From: Bacteroidota bacterium
GTDB lineage: Bacteria > Bacteroidota > Bacteroidia > Cytophagales > Cyclobacteriaceae
Assembly: GCA_023417785.1 (NCBI GenBank)
Contig: JAEZEH010000172.1
Location: forward strand, 1-23,985
Reading direction: 5' to 3'
Length of the DNA: 23,985 nucleotides
Below the pieces are notes generated by a model, which was not told where the DNA came from, made no database searches, and saw only the letters and a list, made by a program, of their open reading frames with translations. A program made the translations under genes and the position numbers. Position 1 is the first letter of the stretch, and every line of letters begins with the position of its first letter. Positions 14,978 to 22,651 of the stretch are shown here, in pieces.

Positions 14978-16582
14978 ATGAAAGTGATGTTTTCGATTAC
15001 CCTCCTGTTTTTCGCGCTTAGCCTGACAGCCCAGCCTTTGAACAAATCTCCTTTTTCGCAATTCAACTCTGAATATGATGAACTCAATCCCGTCATTTCC
15101 CCGGATGGGAAGACAATATTTTTCACGGTAGCCAACCACCCGGAAAACATTGGCGGAAAAAAAGACCCCGGCGATATTTGGTTTTGTACGCTAACCGCTG
15201 ATAATCAATGGTCGGAACCGATTCACGGAGGGCGCCTGCTGAACAACAGTTCGTTCAATGGTGTAGCTGGCATCTCGGGCGACGGATCCGAAATGTTTTT
15301 GCTAACGCACTATGACCCGACAGGATCGCCAGCCCGTACACAAGGGATTTCCATGTCGCGTCGCCGCGCTGATCAATGGTCGGTACCTGAAAATATCGCT
15401 ATTCCCTACTTTCAGAATAAATCTAGTATGATATCGGGTTATCTGAGCCCTGATAAATCGCTTTTTGTCTTTTCGGCCGAAACGTACGGTTCCTATGGGG
15501 TCGAAGATTTGTTTATCTGTGAACGCGGACCCGATGGCAAATGGTCAGCACCAAAGAACCTTGGCAATAAAATCAATACTCAGTTTCAGGAAATTTCCCC
15601 GTCGCTTAGTCACGACGGCAAAACGCTGTATTTCTCAACTAATGGGCGCAAAGGCCGCGGAAGTTTTGATATTTTTTCGGCGTCCCGCCTCGATGACAGC
15701 TGGACCAACTGGAGTGAGCCGGAGAACCTGTCAGGCATTAACACCGAGGGCCGCGACCTGTTTTATCGCGAATACGCGACCCTGGGATTTTCCGTTTTTA
15801 CCAGCACGAAAAACAGTGACGGCTATGGTGATATCAGAATGTATACTCCTGAAACACCTCTTCCAATAGATAGCACGATCATGGCGCGCAAGGAAGAAGT
15901 GGTAACGCCTGTAATTGAAGAAAACAAACCGGTGATTGAAGAGGAGAAACCAGAGCCCGTCACCCGACATGCGGTGCAGGTTTACGGTAAGGTAACTAAT
16001 GCACAAACCGGCGAGCTGATCCCGGCAGTAATTACGTTCGAACCGCAGGAATCAAAGACTGCACCTTCGGTGGTACGTACATCAAGAGAAGGGTACTCCG
16101 TTGATATCACTTCGCTGAATCAGTATCACCTGAAAATCGAAGCCGCAGGTTACATCAGTGTCCTGGAAAAACTGGACATCCAGAGTTTCGAGATGAACGA
16201 CCTCGAAATGAATTTTCAACTTCAGCCTATTGAGGTGGGTACTACGGTCAATCTGAGAGACGTGCTTTTTGAACAAAGTAAAACCTCCCTGCTTCCGGAA
16301 TCTCATGCGGAACTCGATCTCGTGGTTTCGTTCTTGAAGGCGAACCCTTCTGTACAAATTGAATTGTCAGGTCATACCGATAACCGGGGAGTTCCTTTTC
16401 AAAATGTCAAACTTTCGCAGGGCCGCGTTGATGCAGTTAAGGAGTATCTGATTTCCAAGGGCATTGACAAGAAGAGAATCTCCGGCAAGGGTTACGGTGG
16501 AAGCAAACCCATCGCCAGCAATACAACGGAGGATACCCGGCGACTCAATCGGCGGGTGGAATTCACCATCAAGAAAAACTAG
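14978..16582 (+). CDS. Outer-membrane OmpA-family protein with PD40 repeats
   Basis: A 534-residue protein with a signal peptide (cleavage near LTAQ, residue 19). The first about 290 residues hold PD40/WD40-like beta-propeller repeats, seen as NPVISPDGKTIFFT, SGYLSPDKSLFVFS and SPSLSHDGKTLYFSTNG followed by SFDIF. An acidic, Pro/Glu-rich linker (about 305-325) leads to a carboxypeptidase-regulatory-like beta domain (about 329-415, YGKVTNAQTGELIPAVITFE). The C-terminal OmpA domain (about 425-533) has the peptidoglycan-binding motif SGHTDNRG and ends NRRVEFTI. The order PD40, regulatory-like, OmpA resembles PorE of the type IX secretion system, except that no N-terminal TPR is present. It may anchor an envelope complex to peptidoglycan; a direct T9SS role is only a possibility. 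Confidence 0.9.
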   Translation: MKVMFSITLLFFALSLTAQPLNKSPFSQFNSEYDELNPVISPDGKTIFFTVANHPENIGGKKDPGDIWFCTLTADNQWSEPIHGGRLLNNSSFNGVAGISGDGSEMFLLTHYDPTGSPARTQGISMSRRRADQWSVPENIAIPYFQNKSSMISGYLSPDKSLFVFSAETYGSYGVEDLFICERGPDGKWSAPKNLGNKINTQFQEISPSLSHDGKTLYFSTNGRKGRGSFDIFSASRLDDSWTNWSEPENLSGINTEGRDLFYREYATLGFSVFTSTKNSDGYGDIRMYTPETPLPIDSTIMARKEEVVTPVIEENKPVIEEEKPEPVTRHAVQVYGKVTNAQTGELIPAVITFEPQESKTAPSVVRTSREGYSVDITSLNQYHLKIEAAGYISVLEKLDIQSFEMNDLEMNFQLQPIEVGTTVNLRDVLFEQSKTSLLPESHAELDLVVSFLKANPSVQIELSGHTDNRGVPFQNVKLSQGRVDAVKEYLISKGIDKKRISGKGYGGSKPIASNTTEDTRRLNRRVEFTIKKN

Positions 16583-16722
16583 CTTCTTAAGCGTGTAACG
16601 TCGGCGGTCGGCAGCTGCGCACCAACACAATACAGATTTTTAAATTGACTTCAATTCTCTATGTTTATGTCAGGCGCTTTGAATGCTGAGGCGTTGAAGG
16701 CGTTTGCATTAAACCGTGTCGT

Positions 16723-18456
16723 ATGGGGTCTTACTTTCAAAAGGTAATCTGGGTTGGGTTCATAGTTACCATTGCCATTATTGCATGGCTTGCAATAACC
16801 TCCTACAATAACAATAAGATCAGATCGAATACCGAGCGTTGGATATCACACGCCAACACCATACTTTACCACTCCGAGGAAATCCTTTCACTCACCATTG
16901 ATCTCGAAGCCGGACAAAGAGGCTATGGGCTTACGGGCATTGAGGAATTTCTTGAACCGGCGGTAAAGGCATCTGAACAACTCTTGTCCCACACGCAAAG
17001 CCTGTGGGAGATTACCCGGGATAACCCTGCGCAGACCAGACGCATTGCCGAGCTTGAGAAGATGGTAAGACAAAAAATAAAGTTTACCGACGAAGCTGTG
17101 GAAGCCCGCCGCCTCGAGGGATACGAGGCAGCGCGAATCATTGATGGTTCAATAACCGGTAAACGCCTGACCGATAACATTCGAAAGACGATAAATGAGA
17201 TTCAGGCCGAGGAGAATCGTCTGGTCGAAAAGAGGACCCGATTGATCCGTGAGAAGGCTGCAGTCACGAACAGTTATTTCGTTGGACTTCTTTTCGCCAC
17301 CGGTCTGATACTGGTTGTGCTTTTCTATCTTATTTACATCAACCTTGCGGCGCGGAACCGCGCTGAGGTTTCACTGCGCGCTGCGGCGGAAGAAATCCAG
17401 GATATCTATAACAACGCGCCATGTGGCTACCACTCCCTTAACGAGAATGGGGTGATCATTGAGATAAACAATACCTGGCTTGACTGGCTGAAGTACGCAC
17501 GCGGGGAGGTGATAAACAAGCTGACTTTCGGAGATTTGCTTACTCCCGAGAGCGCCAAAAAGTTTAACGATAGTTTTGAACAATTCAAAAAACAAGGGGT
17601 AAGTCGTGACGAAGGGTTTGCCGTTGTCAGAAAGGATGGAAGTACATTTTTTATTTTGGTTAACAGTACAGCCATGTTTGACAAGGACGGAAATTATTGC
17701 AAAAGCAGATCGACTGTGATTGACTTTACAGAGCAAAAAAAGGCGCTGCAACGCATCGAACAGCTCAACAATGAGCTGGAGTCATTCTCGTATTCCGTTT
17801 CTCACGACCTTCGCGCACCCTTGAGGTCAATCGACGGCTACACGCAGATTTTAATCGAAGACTATGCGTCGAAGCTTGACGATGAGGGAAGACGCGTGCT
17901 GAATGTGGTGGTTAATAACGCACGTCGTATGGCGAAGCTCATTGACGATCTGCTTGATTTTTCACGCGTCGGTAGGAAAGAAATCACCAAAACGGTGATC
18001 AATACCGAATCACTCGTGCATGCTGTCATCACGGAGATGTCGGCACAAGACCCTGGGCGAACCATTGATATATCCGTAAGCCCGCTCCATGATAGTTTCG
18101 GCGATCCAAATTTGCTCCGACAAGTGTGGGTTAATCTTGTTTCGAACGCTTTCAAATACACCCGGAAGCGCGGCGAGGCGCGCTTGGAAATCAAATCCCA
18201 CCAGGACCACGACGAAGTGGTCTTCACCATCAAAGACAACGGCACTGGATTCGACATGCAATATGCAGGGAAACTTTTCGGTGTATTTCAGCGCCTCCAC
18301 CGGCAAAACGAATTTGAAGGAACTGGTGTCGGTCTGGCTATTGTACACCGGATAATCTCTCGACATGGTGGCAGGGTGTGGGCCGAGGCAAAAGTCGATC
18401 AGGGAGCTTCATTCTATTTTTCACTACCTGGCAAAGACGCTATTCAGACGGTGTAA
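16723..18456 (+). CDS. Sensor histidine kinase, CHASE3-PAS-HisKA-HATPase
   Basis: A 577-residue membrane kinase. Two membrane helices (about 9-27 and 186-207) enclose a helical CHASE3-type periplasmic domain, recognised by the DLEAGQRGYGLTG block (60-72). A PAS domain (about 225-335) includes APCGYHSLNENG and RKDGSTFFILVNSTAMFD. The dimerisation domain has SVSHDLRAPLRS with phospho-acceptor His361. The ATPase domain shows the N box VWVNLVSNAFKYT (468-480), the G1 box DNGTGF (505-510) and the G2 box GTGVGLAI (533-540). The NAPCGYHSLN type of PAS and the kinase core resemble bacteriophytochrome-like kinases, but no chromophore domain is present. No response regulator gene follows directly; the next gene, after 325 bases, has a receiver fused to a second kinase and may be its partner. 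Confidence 0.93.
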   Translation: MGSYFQKVIWVGFIVTIAIIAWLAITSYNNNKIRSNTERWISHANTILYHSEEILSLTIDLEAGQRGYGLTGIEEFLEPAVKASEQLLSHTQSLWEITRDNPAQTRRIAELEKMVRQKIKFTDEAVEARRLEGYEAARIIDGSITGKRLTDNIRKTINEIQAEENRLVEKRTRLIREKAAVTNSYFVGLLFATGLILVVLFYLIYINLAARNRAEVSLRAAAEEIQDIYNNAPCGYHSLNENGVIIEINNTWLDWLKYARGEVINKLTFGDLLTPESAKKFNDSFEQFKKQGVSRDEGFAVVRKDGSTFFILVNSTAMFDKDGNYCKSRSTVIDFTEQKKALQRIEQLNNELESFSYSVSHDLRAPLRSIDGYTQILIEDYASKLDDEGRRVLNVVVNNARRMAKLIDDLLDFSRVGRKEITKTVINTESLVHAVITEMSAQDPGRTIDISVSPLHDSFGDPNLLRQVWVNLVSNAFKYTRKRGEARLEIKSHQDHDEVVFTIKDNGTGFDMQYAGKLFGVFQRLHRQNEFEGTGVGLAIVHRIISRHGGRVWAEAKVDQGASFYFSLPGKDAIQTV

Positions 18457-18781
18457 ACCGTTGGGCGCGGCCGGGACGGCAGGGAGGCATAAAATTTTAC
18501 TTAATTCCAGCAATGACGTCCATGACCCAAGAATCCCTTCCTGGAAGACAGGGTGCGCAGCGGGGAGGGACAGGTCCTTCACGAACTAAAAATGAACCCT
18601 TACCGGAACATACTCCCGGTCGTCGTTTTGGCCTCCTTCACCGGGCAACGCATCATCGGCAAAGCGTATAAACCAGGGCCTGGACGCTGACATGCTAATC
18701 CCTGGAGAGTTGATAATTGCTAAAGCGAGGTGAAACGGGCTTCCAGCAGCACCACGGTAACTTAAATGTGAATGACCGGAT
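18457..18781 (+). other. 325-base gap between two kinase genes
   Basis: No gene is visible. The first 40 bases are G-rich (GGCGCGGCCGGGACGGCAGG), unlike the rest of the window. Open frames here on both strands give proline- and arginine-rich or low-complexity peptides without any receiver-domain motif. Related kinase gene pairs often have a small response regulator in this position, so the gap could mark a lost one, but no remnant can be recognised. I see no clear terminator or promoter. Confidence 0.4.
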
Positions 18782-19939
18782 ATGGATAGAGATTTGAGAA
18801 TTTTAATGCTTGAAGACGTGCCGGAAGACATCGGGTTAATCGAACACGTTCTGCGCAAAGAAAGCATTAAATTCATCAGCTGCTATGCCGACACCCGCGA
18901 AGACTATATCAAGGCGTTAGACCAGTTCAATCCGGACGTTATCTTGTCGGATCATGCACTGCCGCAATTCAATTCGGTTGAAGCGCTCACGATTTGCCGC
19001 AAGAGTTCACTCAATATACCGTTTATACTGGTGACGGGAACTGTTTCAGAAGAGTTTGCAGTTAGTTGTCTAAAGCAGGGTGCGGATGACTATGTATTGA
19101 AGTCAAACCTTGTACGTTTGCCTTCAGCCATTGTTAACGCACTTCGTCAGCGAAACATTGAGTTGAAACGCAAGTCCGCGGAATTTACACTTCGGAAACG
19201 GAATGAAGAATTAGTAAAGATCAATCAGGAACTGGATAGTTTCGTGTATAGCGTTTCACATAACCTGCGTGCGCCGCTCATGTCGGTTCTCGGCTTGTTG
19301 CGACTCGCATATATCGAAGTGGAACGCGCTGAAAAAGATACGCATGTTCTGCTAAGCTACTTCAGCATGATGGAGCATAGTATAAACAAACTCGATGACA
19401 CGCTAAAGGAGATACTTGATTATTCACGAAATGCCCGATCAGCGATCCGCATAGAAAAAGTTGACCTTGGCAAAGTCCTTGAAGAAAGCTTTGAAAGGTT
19501 GAAATACCATGACGGCAGCGAACAAATTGAAAAAATCATAGAGCTCGAAGAGGAAGCGCCTTTATACTCCGACCCGAACCGATTGGGTGTGGTGTTGAAC
19601 AATCTGATTTCAAATGCCATCAAATATCGCGATACAAATAAGGCCCACCAGTACGTAAATGTGAAGGCCCGTGTAACCGAAGAATTGCTAACACTCGAGT
19701 TTTCCGACAACGGCATCGGCATAAACAGCGAACTGGTCGATAAGATATTCGATATGTTTTTCCGGGCAACGGAAAAGAGCGAAGGTGCGGGACTTGGACT
19801 ATATATCGTAAAAGAGACCGTTGAAAAGCTCGGCGGACGCATTTCCACTTCTTCCGAATTCGGAATTGGTACAGCTTTTCAAATCGAGATCCCGAACCAC
19901 GACAATACTACAGTCCATTCCGATTTCTCGTCAAACTAA
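18782..19939 (+). CDS. Receiver-histidine kinase fusion protein
   Basis: A 385-residue soluble protein. The N-terminal receiver domain (about 5-125) has the acidic pair ED (11-12), phospho-acceptor Asp57 in ILSDHALP, Thr85 in FILVTGT and Lys107 in DDYVLKS, so it looks able to be phosphorylated. A coiled coil (about 125-155) leads to a kinase core with SVSHNLRAPL (phospho-acceptor His160). The residue after His is Asn, where HisKA domains usually have Asp or Glu. The ATPase domain has LNNLISNAIKY, DNGIGI and GAGLGLYI. No membrane segment is present. It may receive phosphate from the upstream CHASE3 kinase and pass signals on by protein contacts (inference). The end overlaps the convergent ggt gene by 4 bases. 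Confidence 0.92.
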   Translation: MDRDLRILMLEDVPEDIGLIEHVLRKESIKFISCYADTREDYIKALDQFNPDVILSDHALPQFNSVEALTICRKSSLNIPFILVTGTVSEEFAVSCLKQGADDYVLKSNLVRLPSAIVNALRQRNIELKRKSAEFTLRKRNEELVKINQELDSFVYSVSHNLRAPLMSVLGLLRLAYIEVERAEKDTHVLLSYFSMMEHSINKLDDTLKEILDYSRNARSAIRIEKVDLGKVLEESFERLKYHDGSEQIEKIIELEEEAPLYSDPNRLGVVLNNLISNAIKYRDTNKAHQYVNVKARVTEELLTLEFSDNGIGINSELVDKIFDMFFRATEKSEGAGLGLYIVKETVEKLGGRISTSSEFGIGTAFQIEIPNHDNTTVHSDFSSN

Positions 19940-21627
19940 TATCCCATAGCCGCGTCGTCACCACGTGGATCGGCTCCGCCTTCAAGCTTTCCGTCCGGAC
20001 GAACCAGTATTGCATCAACCCGACCGAAATTTTCCCAGATCACAAGCTTGTGGCCGATCCTTTCAAGTTCACTAATTGTATTTTCGTCCAGGGCGTATTC
20101 CTCCGCAACAACTTCGTCAGGAAGCCACTGCGAGTGTATCCGCCGTGCACTGACTGCTTCCTGCATATTCATGCCATGTTCAAGAACATTCAAAATGGTT
20201 TGAAAAACTGATGTGATAATAGTAGTACCTCCGGGTGTTCCGACCACCATAAACAATTTTCCATTCCTTTCGACGATAGTCGGCGTCATTGAACTGAGCA
20301 TTCTTTTCCGGGGTTCGATTTTGTTTGCCTCTCCACCGATCGCACCATACATATTCGGATGCCCGGGTTTTAGGGAGAAATCGTCCATCTCATTATTAAG
20401 TAAAAAGCCGGCTCCGCTCACCACGATCTTGCTTCCGTAACTATCATTCAGCGTCGTGGTAACTGCCACTGCGTTTCCCCGGGCATCGACCACTGAAAGG
20501 TGAGTGGTCTGGTCAGATTCGTGACCTGGTATCGCACCCGCCTTAATTTCCGAGCTCGGCGTGGCACGAACAGGGTTAAATGAGGACATACGGTCTTTTA
20601 CGTAAGATGGATCAACAAGCTTGTCAACCGGTACGCCATAAAAGTCGGGGTCACCCAGGTGAGCAGCCCGATCTGCATAGACCCGCCGCTGAGCTTCCGT
20701 AAACAAGTGAATCGTTTGTACACTATTGTGTCCCCAGGCTTTGACCGGAAATGGTTCTATGCTTTTGAGCAACTGCATGAGCGCAACCCCACCGCTGGAT
20801 GGCGGCCCCATGGAGATTATTTTGAAATCCTTATAAGTCCCGAAAATCGGCTCCCGCCAGATGGCCTGATATGATTTAAGGTCGTCGTGCGTGATCAAGC
20901 CATTGCCGCGCTCCATTTCGGCTACAATCAAACTGGCCGTCACACCTTCATAAAATCCGTTCCGCCCATGGTCGCGGATGCGTTCGAGGGTGTGTCCCAG
21001 GTCTTCAAGAACCAGGGTATCGCCGCTTTGCCAGAGCTCACGTAAAAGGTGAGTAGGAGGAACAGTATTGTTTTCACGCAAGTCCCTTTGAATACGGTTC
21101 AGCCCTCGCGCTTCTTTCGAAGTCAGAGGAAAGCCCTTGAGGGCAAGTTCAATCGCCGGGGATACCAGGTCCTGCCAGGGCAGTGAACCATATTTCTGGT
21201 GCGATTCCCAAAGTCCGGCCACGGTACCCGGACAGCCACTGGCGAGATGCGATCTTTCGCTCAATCCAGGAACGACGTCTGCGTTTTTGTCAAGAAACAT
21301 ATTCACCGAAGCGGCACCCGGAGCACTTTCGCGATAATCCAGCGTAGCCACCTGTCCGTTGTGTTGGCGGTAAACCATAAACCCTCCGCCACCGAGATTT
21401 CCGGCAGCGGGATGTACGACCGCCAACGCGAATTGCGTGGCGATAGCTGCGTCGACAGCATTCCCACCTTTCCGGAGGACCTTTACACCGGCAGCACTCG
21501 CCAGGGGATGTGCACTAACCACCATCCCGGCATCAGCGAGCACCGGTTTGCTCACCGGGTAGGGGAGTGTTCGTGGTTTACAGGTAACTAGTGTACCGAC
21601 GAGTAAAAGCAGAAAAAAACGCTTCAT
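19936..21627 (-). CDS. ggt: Gamma-glutamyltransferase, predicted lipoprotein
   Basis: A 563-residue precursor of normal length. It cleaves or transfers the gamma-glutamyl group of glutathione and related peptides and matures by self-cleavage into two subunits. The catalytic Thr should be Thr374 in QTTHLSVVD, the first residue of the small subunit. The substrate-binding Arg is at about 99 in DYRESAP, and PPSSGG (275-280) and GTPGG near 471 are further conserved motifs. The N terminus MKRFFLLLLVGTLVTC has a lipobox (LVTC, Cys16), so it is probably anchored to a membrane rather than free in the periplasm. It is divergent from the TetR-type regulator gene, with a 104-base gap that could be shared control DNA. 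Confidence 0.95.
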   Translation of the reverse strand: MKRFFLLLLVGTLVTCKPRTLPYPVSKPVLADAGMVVSAHPLASAAGVKVLRKGGNAVDAAIATQFALAVVHPAAGNLGGGGFMVYRQHNGQVATLDYRESAPGAASVNMFLDKNADVVPGLSERSHLASGCPGTVAGLWESHQKYGSLPWQDLVSPAIELALKGFPLTSKEARGLNRIQRDLRENNTVPPTHLLRELWQSGDTLVLEDLGHTLERIRDHGRNGFYEGVTASLIVAEMERGNGLITHDDLKSYQAIWREPIFGTYKDFKIISMGPPSSGGVALMQLLKSIEPFPVKAWGHNSVQTIHLFTEAQRRVYADRAAHLGDPDFYGVPVDKLVDPSYVKDRMSSFNPVRATPSSEIKAGAIPGHESDQTTHLSVVDARGNAVAVTTTLNDSYGSKIVVSGAGFLLNNEMDDFSLKPGHPNMYGAIGGEANKIEPRKRMLSSMTPTIVERNGKLFMVVGTPGGTTIITSVFQTILNVLEHGMNMQEAVSARRIHSQWLPDEVVAEEYALDENTISELERIGHKLVIWENFGRVDAILVRPDGKLEGGADPRGDDAAMGY

Positions 21628-21662
21628 CTTTCCCTTGATTGTATTGTCGGGATAAAAGTATT

Positions 21663-21704
21663 AATTCCAACCGGGTTTGAAAAAGTTAACCGGGGGCAGG
21701 AATT
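21663..21704. promoter_or_regulatory. Repeats between ggt and the TetR-type gene (possible operator)
   Basis: AATTCC (21663-21668) and GGAATT (21699-21704) form a 6-bp inverted repeat. Inside it, AACCGGG occurs twice as a direct repeat 19 bases apart (21669-21675 and 21688-21694). The location, in the only gap between a regulator and its divergent neighbour, suits an operator. The pattern is short and could be chance. Confidence 0.25.
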
Positions 21705-21731
21705 CACCACAAGTAAAGTTTAAAGGACGTC

Positions 21732-22376
21732 ATGAGCCTACGAAAGGAAAAAGCGGCAAGGTTGAAAGTTCAGGTGCTCGACAACACCCTGAAGCTGGTT
21801 GGAAAGAAATCGTTTGATGACTTATACGTGGACGACATTTGCGACAAGGTGAAGATTTCGAAAGTCACGTTATTCAAATACTTCCCGCAAAAGGAGGACA
21901 TCCTGATGTATTACCTCCGGATCTGGTGCCTCAGCCGAAGCGTTGAACTGGCTCAAAAACCCAGGGAAGGCATCGGCGGCATCCATTACCTGTTCGACAA
22001 GATCAGCGACGAATACGAGGAAAGACCGGGCTTTGTATTAAGTCTTCTGGGGTATCTGGCTGACGCAAAACGCCCGCCCAAGCCTTTTCCGGTCAAGCCG
22101 GAAGAAAAGAGACTGTTGTATCCCGAAATTGACGCGATCGGAACGATGGAGATTTTCTCACTCGATCAGATGCTTGAAAAATTTGTACTGGAAGCGATTT
22201 TCAGAAAGGAAATTACGAAATCATCGTCCACCCGCGACATTACCAATCTGATTTCGTCAATTCTGTTTGGTGGAATTCTGGTGGCCCATCTGAATCAGCA
22301 AAATCCACTTAAACACTTCTACCGCAAAGCTGTTGACCTGGCCCTCAAGGGCTTGCACGGCAGCGGAGCCAGCTAG
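21732..22376 (+). CDS. TetR-family transcriptional regulator
   Basis: A 214-residue protein. The N-terminal helix-turn-helix (about 12-58) reads SFDDLYVDDICDKVKISKVT followed by LFKYFPQKEDIL, the standard TetR pattern ending in YF-x-x-KE. The helical ligand domain (about 60-205) is not conserved enough to name an inducer. Tryptophan, Tyr and Phe residues suggest a hydrophobic pocket. It is divergent from ggt, so it may control ggt and itself, but this is inference from position. Its stop codon overlaps the end of a small lipoprotein gene on the other strand by 4 bases. Confidence 0.92.
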   Translation: MSLRKEKAARLKVQVLDNTLKLVGKKSFDDLYVDDICDKVKISKVTLFKYFPQKEDILMYYLRIWCLSRSVELAQKPREGIGGIHYLFDKISDEYEERPGFVLSLLGYLADAKRPPKPFPVKPEEKRLLYPEIDAIGTMEIFSLDQMLEKFVLEAIFRKEITKSSSTRDITNLISSILFGGILVAHLNQQNPLKHFYRKAVDLALKGLHGSGAS

Positions 22377-22543
22377 TTCCTCACCTTCACGGTCTTGGTT
22401 CGCTTGACGCGTTTATCCTTCTTTCGGTCGTAAAACCTGTGGTGATATTTCGGTTTTACAACGGTAATAGTAGTCCCTGTTTTTTTGCTGCAGGAAGGAA
22501 AAATGAAGAGAATCAGTATAACTGGAAAAAATAGCTTCCTCAT
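22373..22543 (-). CDS. Small basic lipoprotein, 56 residues
   Basis: A short gene read on the minus strand from ATG 22543 to TAG 22373. The N terminus MRKLFFPVILILFIFPSC is a lipoprotein signal peptide with Cys18 in the lipobox FPSC, followed by SKKTG. The mature peptide of about 39 residues is strongly basic (Lys/Arg-rich: RKKDKRVKRTKTVKVRN) with aromatic residues in YHHRFYD. I do not know its function; such small basic lipoproteins could bind nucleic acid, lipopolysaccharide or a partner protein. A signal peptide with a lipobox in a frame this short is unlikely by chance. It is convergent with the TetR-type gene, sharing the bases CTAG. Confidence 0.75.
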   Translation of the reverse strand: MRKLFFPVILILFIFPSCSKKTGTTITVVKPKYHHRFYDRKKDKRVKRTKTVKVRN

Positions 22544-22625
22544 TCTGAAATGAATCTTAAAGTTACCATTTTTTAGTTTTTTGTTAGAGATTCCAGATAA
22601 CAGTTATTAATTTTCTCCGTATATG

Positions 22626-22633
22626 TATCTTTG
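22626..22633 (+). promoter_or_regulatory. Candidate -7 element of the TPR-caspase gene
   Basis: TATCTTTG is a full match to TAnnTTTG and lies 18 bases before the gene's ATG. The -33 element is not clear. The long A/T-rich stretch before it fits a promoter. Confidence 0.5.
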
Positions 22634-22651
22634 TCAATGACATAATCCACC

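Noticed and set aside
16672..16705. Repeated AGGCG units before the CHASE3 kinase gene
   Set aside because: The three copies are only five bases long and unevenly spaced, so chance is the best explanation.
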